Assembly (NCBI GenBank): GCA_003996215.1
Contig: QJPP01000681.1
Location: 62,001 to 126,000 of the forward strand
Length of the DNA: 64,000 nt
Source: Jaltomata sinuosa
Taxonomy: Eukaryota; Streptophyta; Magnoliopsida; Solanales; Solanaceae
Direction of reading: 5' to 3'
This document shows, piece after piece, positions 1 to 11,166 of the stretch; the stretch's first letter is position 1; every line of letters begins with the position of its first letter. A model generated the notes under the pieces. It did no database searches and was not told the origin of the DNA. It was given only the letters and a program-made list of their open reading frames with translations. Both the position numbers and the translations under genes were made by a program.

Positions 1-1527
1 ACCCTTTTAACTCCTAATTTATGTCATTATAATTATTTCTAGAAGGGTTTCTACCCCATTTAGCCTAAGTCTTTCATTAACCCTCATTCATCTACCAAAT
101 GGGGAAAAGAACTCCTTCAAGATCCAAGTTCAAGTCTCCTTTTCTTTTCAATTTCAAGTGGGTTAGCTTCAATCAAGGTATGTGGGTATTCAAAAATGGG
201 TTCCTTTCACCCTTGTGACCAAAACCCAAAATTCCAATTTTGTATTTCAGGAACTTTCAAATTAGGGTTCTTACCCAATTCTTATGGGTCTTGCTATAAA
301 TTGCCTTCTCATGACCTTATTATGAAATTCTATTAAATTGCATGATTTTGCATGGGTTTTTACATATGAACTCATATTTTATGAATTGAACACTAATTAT
401 GGTAATCCTATGTGCATTGATTGATTTAAGTGAATTTCGTATTTGATAGCATATATTCTCATGAATTTGCAAGCAAGTACATGCCTAGTTCCTATGTTCT
501 ACGAAAATATATGTTATTATGAAAAATGGACTATAGTCATGCAAGTTTTCAAGTTATGAATTATTATGCAAGACAAGACACCCGATGTGCCATCAATGCT
601 CATGGATCATTTTCTAAACCAAGGTCCGTGAGTAGTATGGAGATCTGGGTTATGAACATATTTATGAACAAGCTTGACATCTAGATATGTCACTTGTATG
701 TGAGCCTTATGTTATATGTTTTGGGAGTAGTATTTAGCACCGAACGATGAGGGTTCTAGATAACCCAAGTCCAAAACTATGTTGCCACCGTAGGTTGCCC
801 TCCGTAGCTTTTGAGAGGATCCTTATGACATGGTTCTAACCTTGGCCGATTCAGACAACCTTTTTCAGTGTGGGTGCATGACACTAGACTCCATGTAGCT
901 CAGCATGGTTTATGTCTGTTAAGAGAAACTTCCACATGATTATTTTCAAGCTATGAAGTTTGAACCTTTACTTTACTTCATGTTTTATGTCCTATATCTT
1001 GATAATTTCTTATACAATCTCTTTATGAACGAGCTCATCTTAAGCATGTTTTAAGTATGTTTTTATCATGATCATGCATGTCTCACATACTCGGTACATC
1101 CTATAGTACTGACGCATATTTTGTGCTGCATCCTCTTGATGATGTAGATTCAGGTTCCCTCCCTCAGGCACGTGACTAGAGACCGCAGGCCGTATCCAGT
1201 CAGTGTTGGTAAGTCCTTATTGTTTGAGGCTAGTTATGACTCTAGCTAGTTTTGATTATTTACTTTCGTGCCTTGATTTAGCTAGGGTCATGTCCTAAAA
1301 CCTCCTTATGTCATGCGTAGAGGATTTTTAGACATAGGCAGTATTCGAGTCTTTTAGAATCATGTTCCTCTTGATTTTTATATTATGGATTGAGTTATCT
1401 AATTCTTACTATGCTTCCACTATGCCTAATTGATATACCTGAGTTATGCTATGACCAAGGGTTAACTTGAGGCACTTTTGGTCCCAGGTCCCATGTTACG
1501 TCTAGGGGGTAATCTCGGGGCATGACA
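1..1527 (+). repeat. 5' LTR of Tekay copy 1, truncated by window start
   Basis: It aligns base for base with 7070-8596, about 510 bases into the LTR, so the true LTR start lies left of the window. It ends in TGACA immediately before the primer-binding site at 1531. A TATA-like CTATAAAT lies at 294-301. By eye it differs from the middle LTR at only a few bases per hundred, much less than either differs from the third LTR. Confidence 0.9.
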
Positions 1528-1530
1528 AAC

Positions 1531-1543
1531 TTGGTATTAGAGC
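1531..1543 (+). other. Primer-binding site (tRNA-Met type), Tekay copy 1
   Basis: TTGGTATTAGAGC lies three bases after the LTR end. It matches the plant initiator tRNA-Met PBS consensus TGGTATCAGAGC except for one C to T change. Minus-strand DNA synthesis would start here. Confidence 0.85.
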
Positions 1544-1737
1544 CTCAGGTTCAAGAGTCCTAGAATGTCTGAAAGATGCATCGAGTAGAGTATCTTTCAT
1601 ACGGGTGAAGCACGCCATACTTATGAGGGGGAAGCTATGAGATATCTTAGAAAAAACTTCACTTTTTTCATGATCATATCATGCGATAGAGTTTAACTCT
1701 AATATCCCTCTAATAATTTCCTTGTGTATTTCAGATT

Positions 1738-2915
1738 ATGCCTCGACATGCTATGCCTCATCGAGCTGCTCAAAAAATTGTTTTTCTAGTTTCGGCCGCC
1801 GAGGTCATGAATGAAGAGTTCAGGAATACCATCCATATGCTAGCCTAGAACTTGGCCGCTCAGGTGAACCAGTCGGCTACTATCCTCTCCCACCCTTAAG
1901 GTGAGGTAGCAGCTTTAGTTTGTGACTTCTTCCATATGAACCAACCAGAGTTTTGGGGTTTGAAAGTGAATGAAGATCCACTAAAATTTATTGATAAAGT
2001 GAAGAACGTCTTTGATGTAATGCAAGTGTATGGTGTTGATAATGTTGAGTTGGCATCCTATAAACTCAAGGATGTAGCTCATATTTGGTTCACGCAATAG
2101 AAGGAAGCTAGAGCTAGGGACATGGTCGCTATTACTTAAGAGTGTTTCGTGAGGGCTTTCCTTAACCGGTTCTTTCCTCGAGAGTTGAGGCAAGCGAATG
2201 ACAAGGAGTTTGTGAAATTATGATAGGGATCCATGACTGTTCAGGAGTATAGTTTGAAGTTTACTCAGCTATCTGGGTATGCTCCCTCTATGTAGTGTAC
2301 CCGCATGATCAGATGAGTAAGTTTATCTATGGGGTTTCAGATATGGTGAAGAAGGAGTGTAGGTTCTCTATGCTGTTGAGTGATATGAATATTTCCAAAC
2401 ACATGACCCATGCTCACCAGATCGAGGGACACGAGCTTAAGGAGATGGCTAGGGAGAACAAGAGGACTAGATCTGAGGGTTCAGGTTTTGGCCATCAGAG
2501 GTTCGGTGGAGGACATCGCTCCTCATTTCAGAATAATTCATCAGGACCCATTTATTCTTCTTCTAGTGCTCCTACCCAGGCCTCGAGGACTCATCCTGAT
2601 CAGACTGGTAGAGGACCCGGTTCCTATTCGCAGTCTTAGGGGAGTGTTGCTAAGGGATTTTCCCACCCTATTTACAACAAGTGTGGGAAGAATCACCCGG
2701 GAGAGTGTTGGTTGGGCACGGGTGCATGCTTTGGGTGTGGATAGGCTAGACACATGATTAGAGATTGCCCTTAGGCTAAGAAGGGGCAGTGAGGTAGTAG
2801 GGCTCCATCTTCTCGAGCAGCCCAATGAGGTCGACCAGCCTAGCAGGGCACAACTTCTAGTTCTTGTGGTCAGCGCCAGAACCGCCTTTATGCTATGTCC
2901 TCTTGTCAGGACTAG
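1738..2915 (+). pseudogene. gag pseudogene, Tekay copy 1
   Basis: The capsid/nucleocapsid precursor opens at the ATG after TTTCAGATT at 1738 (MPRHAMPHRAAQ). The capsid core is readable (NQPEFWGLKVNEDPLKFID, then WFTQ, then ECFVRAFLNRFFPREL), followed by a Ser/Pro/Arg-rich linker. A nucleocapsid with two Cys clusters follows near 2675-2765 (CGKNHPGECWLG, then CFGCG). Stops occur at several points, including TAG for Trp near 2098, a TAA near 2139, a double stop near 2221 and a frameshift near 2295. Copy 2 carries several of the same stops. No intact product is possible. Confidence 0.85.
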
Positions 2916-5900
2916 GAGGGTTCCCCAGATGTTGTTACTGGTATATTGAAAGTCTTCTCTTTTGTTGTGTATGCTTTGTTGGACCCAGATGCCTCCTTAT
3001 CTTTTGTGACCTTTTATGTAGCATGAAAATTTGAAATTTGTCCTGAATTGCTTTTAGAACCCTTTTGTGTTTTTACTCCTGTTGGCGAGTCAGTCCTAGC
3101 CAAAATAATCAACCGAAATTGCCCTATCTCAGTCCTTTATAGAGTTACTTCAGCGGATTTGGTAGAATTGGAGATGACTTATTTTGATGTTATTTTTTGT
3201 ATGGATTGGTTCCATGCTTGTTATGCTTCGGTTGATTGTCGTACTTGGGTTGTCAGTTTCAGGTTTCCAAATGAACCCGTCTTAGAGTGGAAAGGTAGTC
3301 CCCCATCCTCGAAATGTCATTTCATATCTTATCTTAAGCGTAGGAATATGATTTCTAAGGGTTATGTTTATCACATAGTTGGAGTTATGGACACGGAGTC
3401 CAAAACCCCACCCTTAAGTCTTTTCATGTTGTGAATGAGTTCCCAGAAATGTTTCCCAAAGATTTTCCTTGAGTCCCCCCTGAGCGGGAAATTGACTTTG
3501 GGATAGATCTTCTTCCAAATCAAATCCTATCTCTTTTCCTCTCTATAGAATGGCTCCCGTAGAACTTAAGGAGTTAAAGGATCAATTGAAGGATATTCTT
3601 GATAAGGGTTTCATCAGGCCTAGCATTTCTCCATGGGTTGCCCTGGTTTTGTTTGTGCGAAAGAAAGATGGTTCTCTCAGAATGTGTATTGACTACCGTT
3701 TGTTGAATAAGGTCACTATCAAGAATAAGTATCCCATTTCAAGAATTGATGACTTGTTTGACCAGCGTCAGGGTGCTAGTTTCTTCTCCAAGATCGACCT
3801 TAGATCTGGTTATCATCAGCTTCGTGTTCGCGAGTGTGATATTTCGAAGACAACCTTCAGGACTCAGTATGGTCATTATGAATTTGTTGTGATGTCTTTT
3901 GGTCTAACGAATGCTCCTGCAGCTTTTATGGATTTGATAAACCATGTGTTCAAACAATATCTGGATATGTTTGTGATTGTTATCATTGATGAGTGAGGAG
4001 GAGCATGCAGACCATTTGAGAGTGGTGTTGCAGACTCTCAAGGACCGACAATTATTTGCTAAGTTTAGAAAGTGTGAGTTTTGGATGCAGTCTGTTTCTT
4101 TTTTGGGTCATATTGTTACTAGCGATTGTATTCGAGTTGATTATCAAAAGATTGAGGTAGTAAAGAACTGGCCTAGACCCACTTCCCCATCTGATAGTAG
4201 GAGCTTTTTGGGTTTGGCTGGTTACTGCATGAGATTTGTGGAAGGATTTCCATCCATTGCTGCCCCTTTGACTCGATTGACTTAGAAGAAGGTGAAATTT
4301 CAGTGGTCTGATCAATGTAAGAACAACTTTTAGGAATTAAAGACTAGATTGACCACAACTCCAGTGTTGGCTCTACCCGATGGCCTAGAGGACTTTGTTG
4401 TGTATTGTGATGCTTCTAGGATTTGTTTAGGTTGTGTTTTGATGCAGCTTAGTAAAGTGATTGCTTATTCTTCGAGACAAATTAAGACCCATGAGAAGAA
4501 CTACCCTACTCATGATATTGAGTTAGAAGCCGTGGTCTTTGCTTTTAAAATTTAAAGACACTACTTGTATGGTATTCACGTGGATCTGTTCACCGATCAT
4601 AAGAGTCTTCAATATGTGTTCACTCAAAAGGAATTGAATCTGCGACAAAGGAGATGGCTTGAGCTTCTTAAGGATTATGACATGAGTGTGCTTTATCGTC
4701 CGGGTAAGGACAATGTTGTGGCGGATGCACTTAGTAGATTGTCCATGGGTAGTGTTATTTCAGTCAAAGACGGGAAAAAAGAATTGGTTAAGGAGGTTCA
4801 TTGGCTTGCTCGGTTAGGAGTTCACCTTATGGACTCGACATAAGGTGGTGTTATTGTTCAGAATGGTTCCGAATCATCTTTGGTAGCGGAAGTGAAGGCA
4901 AAGCAAGACAGTGATCCTATTTTGCTTCAGCTAAAGGGTGCAGTCCATCAGCAAAGGGTTGAGGTTTTCTCCCAAAGGGGTGATGGTGTGCTTTGCTATC
5001 AAGTTCGATTGTGTGTGCTAGATGTAGATGGGTTGAGACAACAGATTCTGATTGAGGCTCATAGTTCCAGATATTCTATTCACCCTGGTGCCACCAAGAT
5101 GTACCGTGATCTACAGGAAGTCTATTAGTGGAATGGTATGAAGAGGGACATATCCAATTTTGTGGCTAAATGTCCCAACTATCACCAAGTGAAGGTAAAG
5201 CATCAACGATCGGGTGGCATGACTCAGGATATTGACCTTTCTACTTGGAAGTGGGAAGCGATCAATATGTACTTCATCACAGGTTTGCCTCGTACTCGAA
5301 GGCAACACGATTTAATTTGGGTGATTATCGATCGGATGACTAAGTCATCCCACTTCTTGGCTGTTAAGACTATGAATTCAGCGGATGATTATTACAGACT
5401 CTACATCTGGGAGATAGTCCGATTGCATGGTGTCCTATTATCCATCATTTCAGATAGAGGTACTCAGTTTACCTTCCAGTTTTGGAGATCGTTTCAGAGG
5501 GGTCTTGGTACTCAGGTGAAGCTTAGCACAAATTTTCAACCACAGATGGATGGCAAGGCAGAGCGTACTATTTTGACCTTAGAGGATATGTTGAGGACTT
5601 GCGTGATTGACTTCAAAGGTAATTGGGATGATCACTTACCTCTTATCAAGTTTTCCTACAACAACAGTTTTCACTCTAGCATCCAGATGGCTCCTTATGA
5701 GGACCTTTATGGTTGGAGGTGTAGGTCTCCTATTGATTGGTTTGAGGTAGGTGAGGCAACATTTATTTGTCTGGATTGGGTTCTTGAGACTATGGAGAAG
5801 GTTCAACTTATTAGGGAGAGGTTGAAGACCACTTAGAGTCAACAAAAATCATATGCGGATGTGAGGAGGAGGGAATTGGAATTTGAGGTTGATGAGTGGG

Positions 5901-6325
5901 TTTTTCTGAAGGTGTCACCCATGAAAGGTGTGATGAAATTTGGAAAGAAAGGGAAGCTTAGTCCCTCTTTTGTAGGTCCTTATAAAATTATGAGGAAAGT
6001 TGGTAGCATTGCTTACGAGTTGGATTTGCCAACAGAATTAGAAGCGGTTCATCCAGTTTTCCATGTTTACTTATTGAAGAAGTGTGTTGGTGATCCGACC
6101 TTGATTGTTCCTTTGGAGGATGTGGGTGTGAAGGATAGTCTCACCTATGAGGAGGTTCCCATAGAGATCCTTGATCGTTAGATTCGAAGGTTGAGGAATA
6201 AAGAAGTCGCTTTGGTAAAAGTCCTATGGAGAAATCAGCTTTTTGAGGGAGCCTCTTGGGAAGCAGAATCAACCATGTAAGCCAAGTACCCTCATATCTT
6301 CCCTTCCGATTCCTTTTCAGCTTGA
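2916..6325 (+). pseudogene. pol pseudogene (PR-RT-RH-IN-chromodomain), Tekay copy 1
   Basis: Protease is at about 2916-3440, with the active site read as LLDPDASLSF (copy 2 has LLDPGASLSF). RT starts with MAPVELKELKDQLKD at 3550. Its catalytic loop reads IIDE then stop near 3990, because about 20 bases including the second Asp codon are missing. RNase H is at about 4349-4770 (VVYCDAS, FTDHKSLQ, DALSR). Integrase is at about 4880-5840: the HHCC finger has CPNY for CPNC, the first catalytic Asp of the MDFITGLP motif is Tyr, while ISDRG and the QAERT-like Glu remain. The chromodomain-bearing tail spans 5861-6325 and stops after FPSDSFSA. In-frame TAGs at 4283, 4331, 5834 and 6179 replace Gln, and one at 5126 replaces Trp. 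Confidence 0.9.
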
Positions 6326-6546
6326 GGTAATAGTTTCCTTCTTAGTATGTTCCTCCGATTCTATTCCATCAGTTTTCCTCATGATCCTAGTATGTATTCA
6401 TGTTTTCGAAGTTGATTCAGTCATGTTTTAAGTTGAAAAGTTCAGTATTCATGTTTATTCCCTGGTTTTCCATGGTTTGTTGTTGGTTGGTCTATTTATC
6501 TCTTCAAGTTTACTTGCTTAATCTTTATTCGAGGATGAATGATCCC

Positions 6547-6559
6547 AAGGGGGAGATAT
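6547..6559 (+). other. Polypurine tract, Tekay copy 1
   Basis: AAGGGGGAGATAT directly precedes the LTR start TGTAACACCCC. This is the plus-strand priming site. The same block in reverse complement follows the minus-strand Tekay LTRs at 17858 and 51686. Confidence 0.85.
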
Positions 6560-6639
6560 TGTAACACCCCGAAATTCGATTTAGCTTTTAAACTTAGGAA
6601 ATTTGAAATTTCGAAACTTTCCAGAAATGATGGGTCCAA

Positions 6640-6990
6640 ACCACGGGTCGTGGAACGGATTCTGAGAACCACGAGTTGGTTCTACGGATTATAGTTCAGT
6701 CTACGGCCTATCCAGTCAACTCGTAGAACCAGACCTGAGGACTGACTGATTCCCAGGAACCACGAGTCAAGACAACGGACCATGGTTTGAATTATGGACA
6801 GTCCTGTTGACTCGTGGAACCTTATCAAAGACCTGCCAAATCCCTTAGAAATAATGAATTGGTTATACAGACTGTGATCCATTCTATAGTCTGTCCTGTT
6901 AACTCGTAAAATGCCTTCTGGAGTTTGATCATTTGGCCAGGAACCACGAGTGAGAACCACGAGTCGTGGTTCAAACTACAACCCGTGGAA
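6640..6990 (+). repeat. U3 array of dyad-symmetric CCACG/CGTGG words
   Basis: About a dozen degenerate copies of (GAA)CCACGAGTCGTGG(TTC) or half-sites recur with irregular spacing. The best is a 19-base palindrome at 6954-6972 with 9-base arms around a central G. Many variants differ as CG to TG or CA. Equivalent arrays occur in every other Tekay LTR of the window. Confidence 0.8.
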
Positions 6991-7362
6991 CTAACCCATG
7001 ATCCCTGAAGCCGACCCTTTTTGATCAACTTTTCCTAATTATGATCCAGGGGTATTTTATTCGTTACTCACCCTTTTAACTCCTAAGTTATGTCATTTTA
7101 ATTATTTCTAGAAGGGTTTCTACCCCATTTAGCCTAAGTCTTTCATTAACCCTCATTCATCTACCAATTGGGGAAAAGAACTCCTTCAAGATCCAAGTTC
7201 AAGTCTCCTTTTCTTTTCAATTTCAAGTGGGTTAGCTTCAATCAAGGTATGTGGGTATTCAACAATGGGTTCCTTTCACCCTTGTGCCCAAAACCCAAAA
7301 TTCCTATTTTGTATTTCAGGAACTTTCAAATTAGGGTTCTTACCCAATTCTTATGGGTCTTG

Positions 7363-7370
7363 CTATAAAT
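7363..7370 (+). promoter_or_regulatory. TATA-like box of the Tekay LTR
   Basis: CTATAAAT is conserved at the same LTR position in all three + strand LTRs (294, 7363, 11599). It lies about 800 bp from the LTR start, downstream of the dyad array, which fits the U3 to R boundary region. The transcription start is not mapped. Confidence 0.45.
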
Positions 7371-8599
7371 TGCCTTCTCATGACCTTATTATGAAATTCT
7401 ATTAAATTGCATGATTTTGCATGGGTTTTTACATATGAACTCATATTTTATGAATTGAACGCTAATTATGGTAATCCTACATGCATTGATTGATTTAAGT
7501 AAATTGCATATTTTATAGCATGTATTCTCATGAATTTGCAAGCAAGTACATGCCTAGTTCCTATGTTCTACGAAAATATATGTTATTATGAGAAATGGAT
7601 TATAGTCATGCAAGTTTTCAAGTTATGAATTATTATGCAAGACAAGACACCCGATGTGCCATCAATGCTCATGGGTCATTTTCTAAACCAAGGTCCGTGA
7701 GTAGTATGAAGATCTGGGTTATGAACATATTTATGAACAAGCTTGACATCTAGATATGTCACTTGTATGTGAGCCTTATGTTATATGTTTTGGGAGTAGT
7801 ATTTAGCACCGAGCGATGAGGGTTCTAGATAACCCAAGTCCAAAACTATGTTGCCACCGTAGGTTGCCCTCCGTAGCTTATGAAAGGATCCTTATGACAT
7901 GGTTCTAACCTTGGCCGGTTCGGACAACCTTTTTCAGTGTGGGTGCATGACACTGGACTCCATGTAGCTCAGCATGGTTTATGTCTGTTAAGAGAAACTC
8001 CCACATGATTATTTTCAAGCTATGAAGTTTGAACCTTTACTTTACTTCAGGTTTTATATCCTATATCTTGATAATTTCTTATACAATCTCTTTATGAACG
8101 AGCTCATCTTAAGCATGTTTTAAGTATGTTTTTATCATGATCATGCATGTCTCACATACTCGGTACATCCTATAGTACTGACGCATATTTTGTGCTGCAT
8201 CCTCTTGATGATGCAGATTCAGGTTCCCTCCCTCAGGCATGTGACTAGAGAACGTAGGCCGTATCCAGTCAGTGTTGGTAAGTCCTTATTGTTTGAGGCT
8301 AGTTATGAATCTAGCTAGTTTTGATTATTTACTTTCGTTCCTTGATTTAGCTAGGGTCATGTCCTAGCAACTCCTTATGTCATGTGTAGAGGCTTTTTAG
8401 ACATAGGCAGTATTCGAGTCTTTTAGAATCATGTTCCTCTTGATTTTTATATTATGGATTGAGTTATCTAATTCATACTATGCTTCCACTATGCCTAATT
8501 GTTATACCTGAGTTATGCTATGACCAAGGGTTAACTTGAGGCACTTTTGGTCGCAGGTCCCATGTTACGTCTAGGGGGTAACCTCGAGGCATGACAAAC

Positions 8600-8612
8600 T
8601 TGGTATTAGAGC
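8600..8612 (+). other. Primer-binding site, Tekay copy 2
   Basis: TTGGTATTAGAGC lies three bases after the LTR end, identical to copy 1, including the C to T change from the usual PBS. Confidence 0.85.
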
Positions 8613-8806
8613 CTCAGGTTCAAGAGTCCTAGGATGTCTGAAAGACGCATCGAGTAGAGTCTCTTTCATACGGGTGAAGCACGCCACACTTATGTGGGGG
8701 AAGCTATGAGATATCTTAGAAAAAACTTCACTTTTTTCATGATCATATCGTGCAATAGAGTTTAACTCTAATATCCCTCTAATCATTTCCTTGTGTATTT
8801 CAGATT

Positions 8807-9984
8807 ATGCCTCGACATGCTATGCCTCATCGAGCTGCTCAAAATGTTGTTTCTCTAGTTTCGGCCCCCGAGGTCATGAATGAAGAGTTCAGGAATACCA
8901 TCCATATGCTCCTAGAACTTGGCCGCTCAGGTGAACCAGTCGGCTACTATCCTCTCCCACCCTTAAGGTGAGGTAGCGGCTTTAGTTTGTGACTTCTTCC
9001 ATATGAAACAACCAGAGTTTTGGGGTTTGAAAGTGAATGAAGATCCACTAAAATTTATTGATAAAGTGAAGAAAGTCTTTGATGTGATGCAAGTGTATGG
9101 TGTTGATAATGTTGAGTTGGCATCCTATCAACTCAAGGATGTAGCTCATATTTGGTTCACGCAATGGAAGGAAGCTAGAGCTAGGGATGTGGTCGCTATG
9201 ACTTAAGAGTGTTTCGTGAGGGCTTTCCTTAACCGGTTCTTTCCTCGAGAGTTGAGGCAAGCGAAGGACAAGGAGTTTGTGAACTTGAGATAGGGATCCA
9301 TGATTGTTCAGGAGTACAGTTTGAAGTTCACTCAGTTATCTGGGTATGCTCCCTCTATGGTAGTGTACCCGCATGATCAGATGAGTAAGTTTATCTATGG
9401 GGTTTCAGATATGGTGAAGAAGGAGTGTAGGTTCGCTATGCTGTTGAGTGATATGAATATTTCCAAACTCATGACCCATGCTCACCAGATCGAGGGACAC
9501 AAGCTTAGGGAGATGGCTAGGGAGAATAAGAGGGCTAGATATGAGGGTTCAGGTTTTGGCCATCAGAGGTTTCGTGGAGGACATCGCTTCTCATTTCAGA
9601 AGAATTCATCAGGACCCGTTTATTCTTCTGCTAGTGATCCTACCCAGGCCTCGAGGCCTCATCATGATCAGACTGGTAGAGGACCCGGTTCCTATTCGCA
9701 GTCTCAGGGGAGTGTTGCTAAGGGATTTTCCCACCCTATTTACAACAAGTGTGGGAAGAATCACTCGGGAGAGTGTTGGTTAGGCACGAGTGCATGCTTT
9801 GGGTGTGGATAGGCTAGACACATGATTAGAGATTGCCCTTCGGCTAAGAAGGGGCAGTGAGGTAGTAGGGCTCCATCTTCTCCAGCAGCCCCAGGAGGTC
9901 GACCAGCCCAGCAGGGCACAACTTCTAGTTCTTCTGGTCAGCGCCAGAACTGCCTTTATGCTATGTCCTCTTGTCAGGACTAGG
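8807..9984 (+). pseudogene. gag pseudogene, Tekay copy 2
   Basis: The start ATG is exactly 7069 bases after that of copy 1. The longest readable part is 9300-9812, with MIVQEYSLKFTQLSGYAPS, a basic Ser/Gly-rich linker and the first Cys cluster CGKNHSGECWLG. Trp in WFTQW and several other residues are better preserved than in copy 1. However, TAA after HP near 8966, TAA near 9204, TAG before GSM near 9293 and TAG after CFGCG near 9809 are all shared with copy 1. Confidence 0.85.
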
Positions 9985-11166
9985 AGGGTTTCCCAGATGT
10001 TGTTACTGGTATATTGAAAGTCTTCTCTTTTGATGTGTTTGCTTTGTTGGACCCCGGCGCCTCCTTATCTTTTGTGACCTTTTATGCAGCATGCAAATTT
10101 GAAATTTGTCCTGAATTGCTTTTAGAACCCTTTTGTATTTTAACTCCTGTTGGTGAGTCAGTCCTAGCCAAAAGAATCTACCGAAATTTCCCTATCTCAG
10201 TCCTTCATAGAGTCACTTCAGCGGATTTGGTAGAGTTGGATATGACTTATTTTGATGTTATTTTTGGTATGGATTGGTTTCATGCTTGTTATACTTCGGT
10301 TGATTGTCGTACTTGGGTTGTAAGTTTCAGGTTTCCAAATGAACCCGTCTTAGAGTGGAAAGGTAGTCCCCCATCCTCGAAATGTCATTTCATAACTTAT
10401 CTTAAGCCTATGAAGATGATTTCTAAGGGTTATGTTTATCACATAGTTTGGGTTATGGACACGGAGTCCAAAACCCCATCCCTTCAGTCTGGTCATGTTG
10501 TGAATGAGTTCCCAGAAGTATTTCCCAAAGATTTTCCTTGAGTCTCTCCCGAGCGGGAAATTGACTTTGGGGTAGATCTTCTTCCAGATCAAATCCTATC
10601 TCTTTTCCTCCCTATAGAATGGCTCCCGTAGAACTTAAGGAGTTAAAAGATCAGTTGAAGGATATTCTTGATAAGGGTTTCATCAGGCCTAGCATTTCTC
10701 CATTGGGTGCCCTGGTTTTGTTTGTGCGGAAGAAAGATGGTTCTCTCAGAATGTATATTGACTACCGTTAGTTGAATAAGGTCACTATCAAGAATAAGTA
10801 TCCCATTTCAAGAATTGATGACTTGTTTGACCAGCATCAGGGTGCTAGTTTATTCTCCAAGATCGACCTTAGATCTGGTTATCATCAGCTTCGTGTTCGC
10901 GAGTGTGATATTTTGAAGACAACCTTCAGGACTCAGTATGGTCATTATGAATTTGTTGTGATGTCTTTTGGTCTAACGAATGCTCCTGCAGCTTTTATGG
11001 ATTTGATAAACCATGTGTTCAAACAATATCTGGATATGTTTGTGATTTTGTTCATTGATGAGTGAGGAGGAGCATGCAGACCATTTGAGAGTGGTGTTGT
11101 AAACTCTCAAGGACCGACAATTATTTACTAAGTTTAAAAAGTGTGAGTTTTGGATGCAGTCTGTTT
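9985..11166 (+). pseudogene. Truncated pol (PR and part of RT), Tekay copy 2
   Basis: Protease is readable as one 175-residue stretch at 10014-10541, with the active site LLDPGASLSFVTF, and stops after FPKDFP. RT begins at the ATG at 10619 and is followed to about 11166, including FSKIDLRSGYHQL and SFGLTNAPAAFMDL. The catalytic loop has the same FIDE-stop lesion (about 20 bases missing) as copy 1, near 11059. At 11163-11168 the sequence jumps from RT into the LTR, so RNase H, integrase and chromodomain are deleted. Confidence 0.9.

Larger units (their letters stand above)
6560..8596 (+). repeat. Complete Tekay LTR shared by both tandem copies
   Basis: It runs from TGTAACACCCCG, after the polypurine tract, to GGCATGACA, before the PBS, 2037 bp, with TGT...ACA ends. 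It is the 3' LTR of copy 1 and the 5' LTR of copy 2. U3 carries a dense set of CCACGAGTCGTGG-like dyads (6640-6990), and a TATA-like box follows at 7363. Confidence 0.93.
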
